Shown here in pieces: positions 26,544 to 34,807 of a stretch of DNA of 64,000 bases; position 1 is the stretch's first letter, and the number at the start of each line of letters is the position of its first letter. The position numbers and the translations under genes are program-made. The notes below the pieces were generated by a model. It saw only the letters and a program-made list of their open reading frames with translations. It made no database searches and was not told the origin of the DNA. The stretch comes from Cyanobium sp. NS01 (GTDB lineage Bacteria > Cyanobacteriota > Cyanobacteriia > PCC-6307 > Cyanobiaceae), in NCBI RefSeq assembly GCF_014280235.1, contig NZ_CP047940.1, positions 1,736,001 to 1,800,000 of the forward strand, in the 5' to 3' direction.

Positions 26544-28181
26544 CTACTGCTGCAGCTCCCACCAACTCTCCTCCACCCACACCGACACCGAGCCTCCCTG
26601 GCAGTGCCACTCGGCCCAGCCGTGGGCGTTGGTGCTGATCACGGCGGGGTGGTGGCCAGTGAGGTCGCGGAAGCGGGTGTGGGGTTTGCCCACTTCCATC
26701 CACTTCGATCCGGCGGGGCCATCGCTCATCAGCACCGCCAGCGCCAGGGGATGGCCAGGGCTGCCGAGGCGGGTCCAGCCAATCGTGTTGAAGTGGTCGA
26801 GGTAGTCGTACTGGGGGCCATAGGCGCACTGGGTGCGGGCCAGCAGGAAGCGATCGATCAGGCCGCGGTGGGAGGCCATCGACACGCTGTAGCTCTGGCC
26901 GTTCTTGCTGTCGCTGTAGGTGGCCCCGTAGTAATCGGCATGGAAGATGCAGGGATAGCCCTCATCGCGCAACAGGATGAAGGCGTAGGCCAGCGGCTTG
27001 AACCAGTCCTGCACCGGTGATTCCAGGGCCTGCAGCGGCTGGGTGTCGTGGTTGTCCACCAGGGTCACGGCCAGCAGCGGCGCTTCCTTCATCAAGGTGC
27101 CATCCAGCAGCCGGCGCATGTCGTACTGGCCGCCGCCGAGGCTGGCCTGATGGAAATTGAGATGCAACGGCGCATCGAAGAGGCTCATGGCGCCGCCGGT
27201 GTTGGCCAGATACCACTGGAGGCTGGCCAGGTCGTAGGTCCAGTACTCGCCCACCACGAACAGATCGCGCTGCACGTGCTGCTCCAGGTGGTCGACCCAG
27301 TCCACGAAGAAATCACTGGCGATGTGCTTGATCGCATCGAGGCGGAAGCCATCCACCCCAAAGCTGTCCAGCATCCAGCGGCCCCAGTGCTTGAGTTCGC
27401 CGCGCACCTCGGGGTGGTTGAGGTTCAGGTCGGCGCCCATCAGGAAGTCGTAGTTGCCTTTTTCGAGGGCCACGTTGTGCTCCCGCAGCGCCCCCTTCAC
27501 CTGCCACACCGCCTGGTAGTCGCGCTCGAAGCCGTTGTAGTCCACAGCGTCGAAGTGATACCAGTGCCACTGCATCTCTGAATACCGCCCGCCGCGGCCA
27601 TCGAAGCGGTAGTGGGTCCAGGCGCGGATGGTGCGTTCATCGCCGAGCTTGCGGGTGCGGTCCTGCGGATCGAAGGGGGTGGCCTGGAACTCCTCTTCCG
27701 CATCGGCAAACAGCTTGTGGTTGAACACCACATCGGCATACACCTGAATGCCGTGCTCACGGCAGGCCTGCAGGGCCGCCTCGTAGTCCGCTCTGGTGCC
27801 GTACTTGGTACGCACCGTGCCCTTCTGGTCGAATTCGCCCAGATCAAACAGGTCGTAGGTGCCGTAGCCCACGTCGTACCCACTGCCCCCCTTGGTGGCG
27901 GGCGGCAGCCACAGGGCCGTGATCCCGGCGGAGGCCAGGGCTGGGGCTTCGGCGGCGAGGCGGCGCCAGTGGCCACCATCCGCCTCGCTGTACCAGTGGA
28001 ACCACTGCATCAAGGTGCCGTTGAATTCCGTGGGCTCGGCGCTGCGGCGTGCTGCCGTGGCCGGCCCCTCCCGCTGCAGCCAGCTGCGCAGCAGGGTCGC
28101 CACCCCGGAGGCGGTGTCCTGGGCGGGGTCGCGGAACACCTCCAGGGCCTGGGTCTTGAGCTGCCGGGCGACGGGCGACAT
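26544..28181 (-). CDS. amyA: GH13 alpha-amylase
   Basis: The 545-residue protein starts at 28181 (MSPVARQLKTQALEVF). The (beta/alpha)8 glycosidase motifs are in order: VYADVVFNHK (region I), DGFRLDAIKHI with the nucleophile Asp (II), FVVGEYW with the acid/base Glu (III) and TLVDNHDTQP (IV). The QWFHWYSEADGGHWRRL opening resembles intracellular GH13_5 alpha-amylases. No signal peptide, so it probably trims glycogen or maltodextrin in the cytoplasm. It follows the small zinc-finger gene by 8 bases. Confidence 0.92.
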   Translation of the reverse strand: MSPVARQLKTQALEVFRDPAQDTASGVATLLRSWLQREGPATAARRSAEPTEFNGTLMQWFHWYSEADGGHWRRLAAEAPALASAGITALWLPPATKGGSGYDVGYGTYDLFDLGEFDQKGTVRTKYGTRADYEAALQACREHGIQVYADVVFNHKLFADAEEEFQATPFDPQDRTRKLGDERTIRAWTHYRFDGRGGRYSEMQWHWYHFDAVDYNGFERDYQAVWQVKGALREHNVALEKGNYDFLMGADLNLNHPEVRGELKHWGRWMLDSFGVDGFRLDAIKHIASDFFVDWVDHLEQHVQRDLFVVGEYWTYDLASLQWYLANTGGAMSLFDAPLHLNFHQASLGGGQYDMRRLLDGTLMKEAPLLAVTLVDNHDTQPLQALESPVQDWFKPLAYAFILLRDEGYPCIFHADYYGATYSDSKNGQSYSVSMASHRGLIDRFLLARTQCAYGPQYDYLDHFNTIGWTRLGSPGHPLALAVLMSDGPAGSKWMEVGKPHTRFRDLTGHHPAVISTNAHGWAEWHCQGGSVSVWVEESWWELQQ

Positions 28182-28189
28182 GCGGCTGT

Positions 28190-28543
28190 TCAGGAGGCAG
28201 GGGGTGAGGCCTGCGGCGGCGGCGTCTGGGGCCCCGGGCCGGCGGTTCGGCGCTCCAGCCGAGGGGCCTCGCCAGCCTGGACGGGCGGATGCTGGGCGCT
28301 CTGCCGATTCAGCTCCCGCTCCAGCATCAGGATCCGCATCTCGCGCAGGCAGTACTTGCAACCGCCGGTGGTTTGCAGATGTTTTTCAGGGGTGATGCAG
28401 ATCTGCTTCACCGGATGCATCGTGCAGCGAATCTTGATGGGCGACTTATAGCTTTTATAGATGATTTCGCTGTAGTCATAGCGATCGCCAAAGCGCGAAC
28501 GGGCCCGCTCCAGAAATAAGTCCCGGCTGATCGGATTGCCCAT
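28190..28543 (-). CDS. Small zinc-finger-like protein, 117 aa
   Basis: The start at 28543 gives MGNPISRDLFLERARSRFGD. The core FGDRYDYSEI ... SPIKIRCTMHPVKQI ... TTGGCKYCLRE resembles the treble-clef domain found beside some homing endonucleases (Cys-x-x-His ... Cys-x-x-Cys). The C-terminus is disordered and proline-rich. The core is more AT-rich than its flanks, so it may be an acquired domain. It lies 8 bases upstream of the amylase start and may be co-transcribed. Function unknown. Confidence 0.6.
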   Translation of the reverse strand: MGNPISRDLFLERARSRFGDRYDYSEIIYKSYKSPIKIRCTMHPVKQICITPEKHLQTTGGCKYCLREMRILMLERELNRQSAQHPPVQAGEAPRLERRTAGPGPQTPPPQASPPAS

Positions 28544-28645
28544 GGCACAGAGATTAGGCACCTGGCCAGCTTCAGAGCCAAACAGACAAGGAACGACACA
28601 GCCGCTCAGATGGCAGGCTGAGAGCATCCCTTGCCCGCCACTCCC

Positions 28646-28759
28646 ATGGCCCAGGAGCCCCCCCAGCGCCCCGCCTGGCTCAACTGGCTGTTTCTGGCCG
28701 CCTTTCTGTGGTCGAGCTGGCAGCTGGCCGGCCTCTGGTTTTCGCGTCTGCACGGCTGA
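28646..28759 (+). CDS. Single-span small membrane protein, 37 aa
   Basis: The peptide starts MAQEPPQRPAWLNWLFLAAF, continues with a Trp-rich hydrophobic helix (LWSSWQLAGLWF) and ends SRLHG. It has one transmembrane segment and a short polar N-terminus. A purine-poor leader gives no strong ribosome site. It resembles small thylakoid-associated peptides only in general character. Confidence 0.5.
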   Translation: MAQEPPQRPAWLNWLFLAAFLWSSWQLAGLWFSRLHG

Positions 28760-28781
28760 ACCGGGGCCTCGCCGCCGGGGT

Positions 28782-29138
28782 TCAGGAGCGGCGCGGCAGG
28801 CAGGCCCGCACGAGCCGCACCACACCCCCCACCACCAGCACCAGCGCCCCCAGGGTCACCACCACCAGCAGCACCACGGCGAGCAGCTGCACAAACCCCA
28901 GCAGGAAGGTGCTCACGCCCTCGATCAGGTGGACCGTGGCCTCGCTGAGCAGCAGAAACGCATCCAGCCGGGTGGGGATCTGCAGCAGCCCCGCCAGCAA
29001 GCCACAGCCCAGGGCGCCCAGCAGCAGCCCGGAGCCGAACTGCCGCAGCCGCGTCGGCCGGTTCCTGCGCCGGAACACCTTGCGCGGACCACCCGGTTTC
29101 TGGGGGAGCTGCAGCAGGGGGCGGCGGGAGGAGGTCAT
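28782..29138 (-). CDS. Two- to three-span membrane protein, 118 aa
   Basis: A basic N-terminus (GGPRKVFRRRNRPTRLR) is followed by hydrophobic stretches SGLLLGALGCGLLAGLL and a long VSTFLLGFVQLLAVVLLVVVT region. The ATG overlaps the end of the upstream 82-aa gene by 4 bases (ATGA), so the two are coupled. No family recognised; probably a conserved picocyanobacterial inner-membrane protein. Confidence 0.6.
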   Translation of the reverse strand: MTSSRRPLLQLPQKPGGPRKVFRRRNRPTRLRQFGSGLLLGALGCGLLAGLLQIPTRLDAFLLLSEATVHLIEGVSTFLLGFVQLLAVVLLVVVTLGALVLVVGGVVRLVRACLPRRS

Positions 29139-29383
29139 GCCTCAAGGGGGTGGCCGGCGCCACGCATCCAGCGCTCGAATTCCATCAGCACCAGCTCGTT
29201 GGGGCAGTCGATCAGATGCAGACCGCCCACGGAGCAGTCGCCCTGGCCACCGTGATGGAGGGTGAGCCGAAACGTCTCGCCGCTGAGGCCACAGACCTCG
29301 GGGTCGCTGCGCACCACCACATCCAGCGTGGCTCCCAGGCGCGCCACCCGGATCCGCAACTCAGACCAGCTCAGTGTCGTCAT
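29135..29383 (-). CDS. Conserved hypothetical protein, 82 aa
   Basis: The start at 29383 gives MTTLSWSELRIRVARLGATL; the upstream extension is rejected as low-complexity. It is soluble with beta-strand character (DVVVRSDPEVCGLSGETFRLTL) and has a C-terminal LMEFERWMRGAG helix. Coupled to the following membrane-protein gene by a 4-base overlap. Function unknown. Confidence 0.6.
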   Translation of the reverse strand: MTTLSWSELRIRVARLGATLDVVVRSDPEVCGLSGETFRLTLHHGGQGDCSVGGLHLIDCPNELVLMEFERWMRGAGHPLEA

Positions 29384-29488
29384 CGGCGGGCAGAGCAAGC
29401 GGAGAGAACAGGACGAAAGACCGCGCCCTGAGGCCGAGCCCACCTGAATCCTGGCCTCAGTGTGACCAGCCAGGCGCCGGCGTCAAGC

Positions 29489-30109
29489 TCAGGGGCTGGG
29501 ACGGGGCTCAGGCGAGGGGTCTGGCTCAGCGGCCGGGGCCTGTGGGGCAGCCGTGGGCTGGGGACGGGGTTCGGGGAGCAACAGGCTCACTCCCGCCGCG
29601 AAGGCCAGGGCCACGGCACCGCCCAACGGAGCCGCCAGGCGCTGGCGCCGCGGCAACCGCCCCTGCACCTCCCGGGGCTTCAGGGGCTGGGGCGCGGGCA
29701 GATCCAGGGGCATCTGCAGGCGCGGGTCGAGGCGCAGCTGGTCGAGCACCCGCACCAGATCCGCCAGCTCGGCGTCATCCAGTCCGATCGTGAGAGGCGG
29801 GGTGTCGGGCTGGCTGCTGCGCAGCAACAGGGTGTGGGTCGCCCCTGCGGGGCCAATTTCCACCGGCAGGGGCGGGCCGCCGAAGCGGCGGCGCACGCCG
29901 CTGATCAGGTGGCGGGCATAGGGCAACACCACCTGCATCAGAGCCAGCAGGTGCTCCTTGCGCCCCTCCAGCTCCGGCCGGCCGGCCCAGCGCAGGCTCC
30001 AGCCGGTGATGATCCCGATCGCCTCGCCCCGCTGCCCGACCGACACGTCGGGCAGACCCTCCACCTGCAAGCGGCAGCTGAGTTGTTCAAAGCGCAGGGT
30101 CTGTTTCAT
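29489..30109 (-). CDS. DUF4335-family protein
   Basis: The 206-residue protein begins MKQTLRFEQLSCRLQVEGLP and contains ILSI-like beta segments then HLLALMQVVLPYARHLISGV, matching cyanobacterial DUF4335. A C-terminal hydrophobic helix (LGGAVALAFAAGVSLLL) suggests membrane anchoring, followed by a proline-rich tail. It lies 7 bases after a DUF3038 gene, the usual pairing in cyanobacteria. Function of the pair is unknown. Confidence 0.78.
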   Translation of the reverse strand: MKQTLRFEQLSCRLQVEGLPDVSVGQRGEAIGIITGWSLRWAGRPELEGRKEHLLALMQVVLPYARHLISGVRRRFGGPPLPVEIGPAGATHTLLLRSSQPDTPPLTIGLDDAELADLVRVLDQLRLDPRLQMPLDLPAPQPLKPREVQGRLPRRQRLAAPLGGAVALAFAAGVSLLLPEPRPQPTAAPQAPAAEPDPSPEPRPSP

Positions 30110-30116
30110 GGTGGGC

Positions 30117-30677
30117 TCAGCCGCCGGGGTCCATCAGGCTGGCGCGCACCCGCTCGAAGCCGCCGATGCCGCCGCCCAGGGCCAGGGTCTGCACCAGCTG
30201 ATACCGCTGGGGGGCCCCCAGCACGGGATCCAGCAGCCGCTGCACCCCCACCCGGCGGGGATTCATGCGTTCGTTGAGCAGGGCCGCGAGGCGTCCCTGG
30301 AACAGCTGCCAGCGCTGCTCGCGCACCTGGGGCGATTCGGACTCCGACAGCAACGCCCGCAGCAGGGGGTAGAGGCGGTCGGCCAGGGCGCAGAGGATGC
30401 GGATCAGGGCGTCTGTCTCGGCCGGATCGAGCTCGCCGCGGCGGGTGGTGCGGCGCAGGGGGTTGTAGCAGCGCCGTTTCCAGAGCTCCACCCGGTTGGG
30501 GAACAGGCCGGTGAAGCCCATCTCTTCGCTCATCCACACCATCGCCTCGCCGCCGTTGAGGTCGAGGGCCTCCACGCTCAGCAGCAGCAGGTCGAGCCGC
30601 TCCAGTCCCCGCCGGGGCAGCCTGGTCTGCTCAGCGGGCCGGGGCGGGGCTGGCGGTGCTGCAGCAGGGTCGCTCAT
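30117..30677 (-). CDS. DUF3038-family protein
   Basis: The 186-residue protein has a proline-rich lead then LERLDLLLLSVEALDLNGGEAM and MGFTGLFPNRVELWKRR (in parts), characteristic of DUF3038. It is soluble and alpha-helical. It is first in a DUF3038-DUF4335 pair and divergent from apt with 41 bases between, so the promoters share that gap. Confidence 0.8.
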   Translation of the reverse strand: MSDPAAAPPAPPRPAEQTRLPRRGLERLDLLLLSVEALDLNGGEAMVWMSEEMGFTGLFPNRVELWKRRCYNPLRRTTRRGELDPAETDALIRILCALADRLYPLLRALLSESESPQVREQRWQLFQGRLAALLNERMNPRRVGVQRLLDPVLGAPQRYQLVQTLALGGGIGGFERVRASLMDPGG

Positions 30678-30718
30678 GGCTGCGATGATGCCAGCTCCCG
30701 CCCCCCTTCGTCACGCCG

Positions 30719-31243
30719 ATGGCCGTTGATCTGCGCCGGTTCGTGCGCGACGTGCCCGACTTCCCCAAGCCCGGCATCCTGTTCCGCGATCTCACGCCGC
30801 TGATGCGCGATCCCCAGGGCTGGCAGGAGGTGATCCGCCAGCTGGAGCTGGCCGCCACGGCGCTGCAGCCGGATCTGATCGTGGGCATCGAATCGCGGGG
30901 CTTCATCGTGGGCATGGCCCTGGCCACCCGCCTGGAGCTGGGCTTCGTGCCGGTGCGCAAGCCCGGCAAGCTGCCCGGCGCCGTGACCGGGGTGGACTAC
31001 GCCCTCGAATACGGCAGCGACCGGCTCGAAATCTGCAGCGATGCCCTCCAGGGCAGCCCCAGGGTGCTGGTGGTGGACGATCTGCTCGCCACCGGTGGCA
31101 CCGCCGCCGCCTGCGCCGAACTGGTGAGCAGTGCCGGGGGCGAGCTGTGCGGCTTCAGCTTCGTGGCCGAACTGGCTGGTCTGGCCGGCCGCAGCCGCCT
31201 GCCCGAGGCCCAGTCGATCACCTCGTTGATCATTTACGACTGA
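30719..31243 (+). CDS. apt: Adenine phosphoribosyltransferase
   Basis: The 174-residue enzyme has the APRT N-terminus [20 protein letters not shown], the flexible-loop region [12 protein letters not shown] and the PRPP-binding motif [14 protein letters not shown]. It converts adenine and PRPP to AMP in purine salvage. Size and motifs are complete. Confidence 0.95.
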   Translation: MAVDLRRFVRDVPDFPKPGILFRDLTPLMRDPQGWQEVIRQLELAATALQPDLIVGIESRGFIVGMALATRLELGFVPVRKPGKLPGAVTGVDYALEYGSDRLEICSDALQGSPRVLVVDDLLATGGTAAACAELVSSAGGELCGFSFVAELAGLAGRSRLPEAQSITSLIIYD

Positions 31244-31257
31244 GATCAGAGCCTGGC

Positions 31258-31470
31258 CTAGAGGTTGCTGTCCTGCCAGCTCCACACCTGCTCGAGCTGC
31301 TCCAGGCTGATCAGGCCGTAGCGCCACAGCACCGCCGGCAGGGGCGCCTGCTCCAGCTGGGACTGCTTGATGCCGAGCGCCAGGGCGCTCTCGCTCAGGC
31401 CCAGCTGGTTGCGCAGATAGCGCAGCAGGGCCTGGGGAGGCGGCGACTGGGGGCTGGAGCTGATGACCAT
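31258..31470 (-). CDS. DUF2949-family protein, 70 aa
   Basis: The core LLRYLRNQLGLSESALALG ... LPAVLWRYGLISLEQLEQV matches the small cyanobacterial DUF2949 family. All-helical and soluble. Convergent with apt (14-base gap). Function unknown. Confidence 0.8.
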   Translation of the reverse strand: MVISSSPQSPPPQALLRYLRNQLGLSESALALGIKQSQLEQAPLPAVLWRYGLISLEQLEQVWSWQDSNL

Positions 31471-31495
31471 GGTCAGGGCGTCATCAGCAGAGACC

Positions 31496-32671
31496 TCACC
31501 ATGGCTGGCAGGGGCCGTGGGTCATGGCCCCCAGGCTGAGCCGGCGCAATGGAGCCAGTGAGGCCAGCCCCGCCAGGCCCAGCCGCCGCAACGGCAGCAG
31601 CAGCCTGGCACGGTTGGAGAACAGGCGCATCAGCAGATCGGTGGCCGCCAGGGTGAGCAGCAGGTCGGGCCAGCGGCGGCGGCCATAGGCCGCCGGCAGC
31701 CGTTCGGGCCGTAGCCGCCCGGCGGTGGCCCGCCGGGCCAGGCGGTGCAGCACGGCCACATCGCGCCAGCAGAGATTGAGCCCCTGGCCACCCACGGGAT
31801 GGCAGCGGTGGGCGCTCTCCCCCACCAGCAGCGTGGTGCCGGAGCTCAGCCGGCGGGCCAGCAGCAGACCCACAGGAAAGGCCCTCGGCTGATCCAGCAG
31901 TGCATCGGGCTGCAGGTTGCCCGGGAGGCTGGCGGCCAGCACATCCAGAAAGGCATTGGAGCCCAGGCTCTCCAGCCGGCGACAGCGGCCACTGGCCGCG
32001 CTCCACACCATCTGGGCCTGGCCGGCCGCCAGCGGCAGCACGGCGAAAGGTCCCTCAGGCCGGAACAGCTCCCAGGCCTCATCGGCGGCGGCGCCGCGCA
32101 GGGCCACCTGGGCCGTGAGGCAGCTCTGGCGGTAGGTGTGCTGCCACACGCCGATGCCCAGGGCCTCGCGGTGGGGGGAGTGCGGACCATCGGCGGCCAC
32201 CACCAGATCGGGGGCCTCGCGGCCCGCCTCGGCCTCCAGGCAGGCAGCGGGCTCCAACACACTCCCCAGCTGCAGGGACACCGCCGGGTGGGCCTGCAGC
32301 CGCGCCAGCAGCAGTTCCATCAGGGGCCGGTGCAAGCCCACCCAGCCCACGGCGGCTCCGGCACCACGGCGCAGGGCCGGGGCCAGATCGCCCAGCCCGA
32401 ACGGCACCGCCGCCCCCACCGCCTGATCACAGAGCAGCAGGCGCCGAAACGGCACCATCACCTGCTGCAGGGCCCCCCAGAGGTCGAGCTGCTCCAGCAG
32501 GCGCCGGCTGGCGTGGCTGAAGGCGTAGGCCCGCTGGCGGCTGCAGAGCTGCTCGGCGTCCAGGGGGTCAGTCAGGGTCACCTGCCAGCCAGCCTCGGCC
32601 AGGGCCAGGGCACTGAGGGAGCCGGTGGGGCCGGCCCCGTGCACCAGGGCCCGATAGGGGGTGTTCGCCAT
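31496..32671 (-). CDS. UbiH/COQ6-type FAD-dependent hydroxylase
   Basis: With the ATG at 32671 the protein has 391 residues (MANTPYRALVHGAGPTGSLS). It has the FAD Rossmann motif HGAGPTGSLSALALAEAGW, the middle DG motif VVAADGPHSPHREALGI and the C-terminal GESAHRCHPVGGQGLNLCWRD block (GD-type FAD motif; here Glu-Ser replaces the common Gly-Asp). UbiH-like enzymes hydroxylate aromatic rings in quinone synthesis; in a cyanobacterium plastoquinone-related or other aromatic hydroxylation is possible. An earlier ATG at 32686 would overlap the hli terminator T-run. Confidence 0.78.
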   Translation of the reverse strand: MANTPYRALVHGAGPTGSLSALALAEAGWQVTLTDPLDAEQLCSRQRAYAFSHASRRLLEQLDLWGALQQVMVPFRRLLLCDQAVGAAVPFGLGDLAPALRRGAGAAVGWVGLHRPLMELLLARLQAHPAVSLQLGSVLEPAACLEAEAGREAPDLVVAADGPHSPHREALGIGVWQHTYRQSCLTAQVALRGAAADEAWELFRPEGPFAVLPLAAGQAQMVWSAASGRCRRLESLGSNAFLDVLAASLPGNLQPDALLDQPRAFPVGLLLARRLSSGTTLLVGESAHRCHPVGGQGLNLCWRDVAVLHRLARRATAGRLRPERLPAAYGRRRWPDLLLTLAATDLLMRLFSNRARLLLPLRRLGLAGLASLAPLRRLSLGAMTHGPCQPW

Positions 32672-32687
32672 CGCGGAGCCGGCCATG

Positions 32688-32714
32688 AAAAAAGCCGCAG
32701 AACAGTCTGCGGCT
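32688..32714 (-). terminator. Rho-independent terminator of the hli transcript
   Basis: On the minus strand AGCCGCAGA (32714-32706) pairs with TCTGCGGCT (32701-32693) around a 4-base loop and is followed by a T-run (32693-32688). It lies downstream of the hli gene and just before the hydroxylase start, so the two genes are separate transcripts. Confidence 0.9.
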
Positions 32715-32782
32715 CAGGGAGAAAGGATGCTCAGAGAGCCGCGCTCAGAAAGGCGCCCTCAGAGCAGCGCCAGCAGATGGGA

Positions 32783-33028
32783 TCAGCCGATGCCCAGCAG
32801 GCCACGGGTGAACGCTTCGCCGCCCAGGGCCAGCTCGGTGGCGAGCAGGGCAATGAAGCCCAGCATGGCCATGCGGCCGTTCAGCTTTTCGGCACGCTCA
32901 TGGAAACCCCAGCCGCTCTCGGGGCTCACCACTTCCATGCGGGGCTCGCTGGCGAAGGCGTTGAGGCGGCCACCGTCTTCGGTGGTCACGGTGGCGCCGC
33001 GGATGATGGCGGGATTGGCTTGGGTCAT
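32783..33028 (-). CDS. hli: High-light-inducible protein (HLIP/ELIP family)
   Basis: The start at 33028 gives 81 residues (MTQANPAIIRGATVTTEDGG). The chlorophyll-binding helix is HERAEKLNGRMAMLGFIALL with the ExxNGRxAM signature, followed by ATELALGGEAFTRGLLGIG. It is a one-helix thylakoid protein that protects photosystems and pigment synthesis under excess light. A terminator follows. Confidence 0.92.
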   Translation of the reverse strand: MTQANPAIIRGATVTTEDGGRLNAFASEPRMEVVSPESGWGFHERAEKLNGRMAMLGFIALLATELALGGEAFTRGLLGIG

Positions 33029-33140
33029 GCGGGAACGTCGTTCACTGCATGAAATGTAACACATTGTTGCGCTGTGTGACGAGCTGTTGCTCCGGGGCTG
33101 GCTGATCTGGCGGCCCTGGGCCGTCCTGGTCGGCTCGCCC

Positions 33141-33788
33141 CTACCTCAGGCGCCGCAAGCACAGCTCCTCAAAGGCCGGCTTGAGCAGGAAGGGATACTC
33201 GCCCACCCACAGCTTCAACTGGGGCAGCCAGGCGTCGGTGATGGCGCCGATGCGGGAGAAGTCGCGTCGCTCGCTCAGCACCAGCAGCCGCACCACCTGG
33301 CCGCGCCGGATCAGCTGATGCTTCTTGTCCATCGGAAAGCGCAGCTTGCCCAGGTAGCCCTCTTCGTCTTCCAGCTCCAGCGTCAGCCAGGTGCGGCGGT
33401 TCTCCACCAGCTCCAGCCGCCCCCCCTTGTCGGCCTGTTCGCGCCGGTTCTCCACCACCTCGGTGGTGTAGAAGTCGCCCACCTGGCCCTCGAAGATCGC
33501 CGCGGCGGGGTATTTGCGCAGGATGGCGTTGCGGCGGCCGGCCTCCAGGATCGGCCCCCACAGCATGTAGAGCAGGAACACGAAGCCCGTCACCAGCATG
33601 ATCGGGCCGGCCTGGCTGGAGAACAGCAGGGTCTGGCTCACCAGCAGGCTGATCACGCCCCCGATCACCGAGATGAAGAAGCGCTGCAGCAGCTTGCGGG
33701 GCGAGCCGCTGCAGGCGTTGAACTGGGGGCCGGTGGCCACCGCCGGAATCAGCCTGGTCAGCTCCCCCGGCTTCAACGGAATCAGCAT
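33141..33788 (-). CDS. Conserved cyanobacterial membrane protein, 215 aa
   Basis: The start at 33788 gives MLIPLKPGELTRLIPAVATG. Two adjacent transmembrane helices (FFISVIGGVISLLVSQTLLF and PIMLVTGFVFLLYMLWGPI) are followed by a soluble beta-rich domain (FEGQVGDFYTTEVVENR ... LVLSERRDFSRIGAITDAW). The family is widespread in cyanobacteria; I cannot assign a function. It lies 34 bases downstream of dapB on the same strand. Confidence 0.72.
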   Translation of the reverse strand: MLIPLKPGELTRLIPAVATGPQFNACSGSPRKLLQRFFISVIGGVISLLVSQTLLFSSQAGPIMLVTGFVFLLYMLWGPILEAGRRNAILRKYPAAAIFEGQVGDFYTTEVVENRREQADKGGRLELVENRRTWLTLELEDEEGYLGKLRFPMDKKHQLIRRGQVVRLLVLSERRDFSRIGAITDAWLPQLKLWVGEYPFLLKPAFEELCLRRLR

Positions 33789-33822
33789 CGCCCCACCCTG
33801 CCGGGCCTGAACCTGGCGCCCA

Positions 33823-34704
33823 TCACAGCAGGCGCTCCAGGCCATACACCAGGCCCGGCAGCGACCGCACCCGCCGCACCGCCAGCAGCACCCCCGGCAT
33901 GTAGGCGGCCCGCTCGATCGTGTCGTGGCGGAGCGTGTAGGTTTCGCCCGGCGCGCCGAACATCACCTGCTGGTGGGCCACCAGCCCGGGCAGGCGCACC
34001 GCATGCAGGCGCAGACCGCTCTCGCGCTGGCCACCGCGGCAGCCGGCCAGGCTTTCGTGCTCCTCCACCTGCAGGGGATTGAAGCGTTTGCCCAGCTCCT
34101 CCATCAGCTCGGCCGTCTTGATGCAGGTGCCGCTGGGGGCATCGGCCTTGCGGTTGTGGTGCAGTTCGGTGAGCTCGGCGAAGTCGTAGAAGCGGGCGGC
34201 GGCGGCGGCGGCCTGCTGCAGCAGCACCATGCCCACCGAGAAGTTGGGAATCACGGCGCCGCCGATCGAGGCCTTGCCCGCAAACACCGCCAGATCGTTG
34301 AGCTGCTCCGGGCTCAGCCCCGTGGTGCCGATCACCGGGTGCACGCCATAGGCGATGGCGCCGCGGGTGTGCTCATACACCACCTTCGGATGGGTGAAGT
34401 CCACCAGCACCGCCCCCTGGCCGGGGCCGTCCTGGCGCACCAGCTGGCTGGCCTGGCAGAGGCAGCCCTCGAAGTCAGCCGTCACGGCCACCTCCAGCTC
34501 GCCCAGGCCCAGCTCCAGACCCACATCGGCACCCTCCTTGCCGGGGGTGGTGTCGATCGCCCCCACCAGGCGGCAGTCGGGCGAAGCCAGCAGGGCCCGG
34601 ATCACCTCGGCGCCCATGCGGCCGAGGGCGCCGGCCACCACCACCGCGATCGAGGCGGGGCTGCTGGACGCTGCGGTGGGGGCACTGGCGGCGGTGCTGG
34701 TCAT
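33823..34704 (-). CDS. dapB: 4-hydroxy-tetrahydrodipicolinate reductase
   Basis: The 293-residue enzyme has an Ala/Ser-rich start, the NAD(P)H motif [18 protein letters not shown] and the substrate signature [19 protein letters not shown]. The C-terminus keeps [18 protein letters not shown]. It performs the reduction to tetrahydrodipicolinate in lysine/diaminopimelate synthesis. It is divergent from chlH with ~100 bases between. Confidence 0.95.
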   Translation of the reverse strand: MTSTAASAPTAASSSPASIAVVVAGALGRMGAEVIRALLASPDCRLVGAIDTTPGKEGADVGLELGLGELEVAVTADFEGCLCQASQLVRQDGPGQGAVLVDFTHPKVVYEHTRGAIAYGVHPVIGTTGLSPEQLNDLAVFAGKASIGGAVIPNFSVGMVLLQQAAAAAARFYDFAELTELHHNRKADAPSGTCIKTAELMEELGKRFNPLQVEEHESLAGCRGGQRESGLRLHAVRLPGLVAHQQVMFGAPGETYTLRHDTIERAAYMPGVLLAVRRVRSLPGLVYGLERLL

Positions 34705-34807
34705 GGCCTCGAAACCGTTCTCATCAACGCTTGCTGCAGAGCCTATGGGGCAGCCACCGCCCCAGGGAGAGGGTTCGTAAACTCAGCCCACCCACTTTCA
34801 CGCCCGC

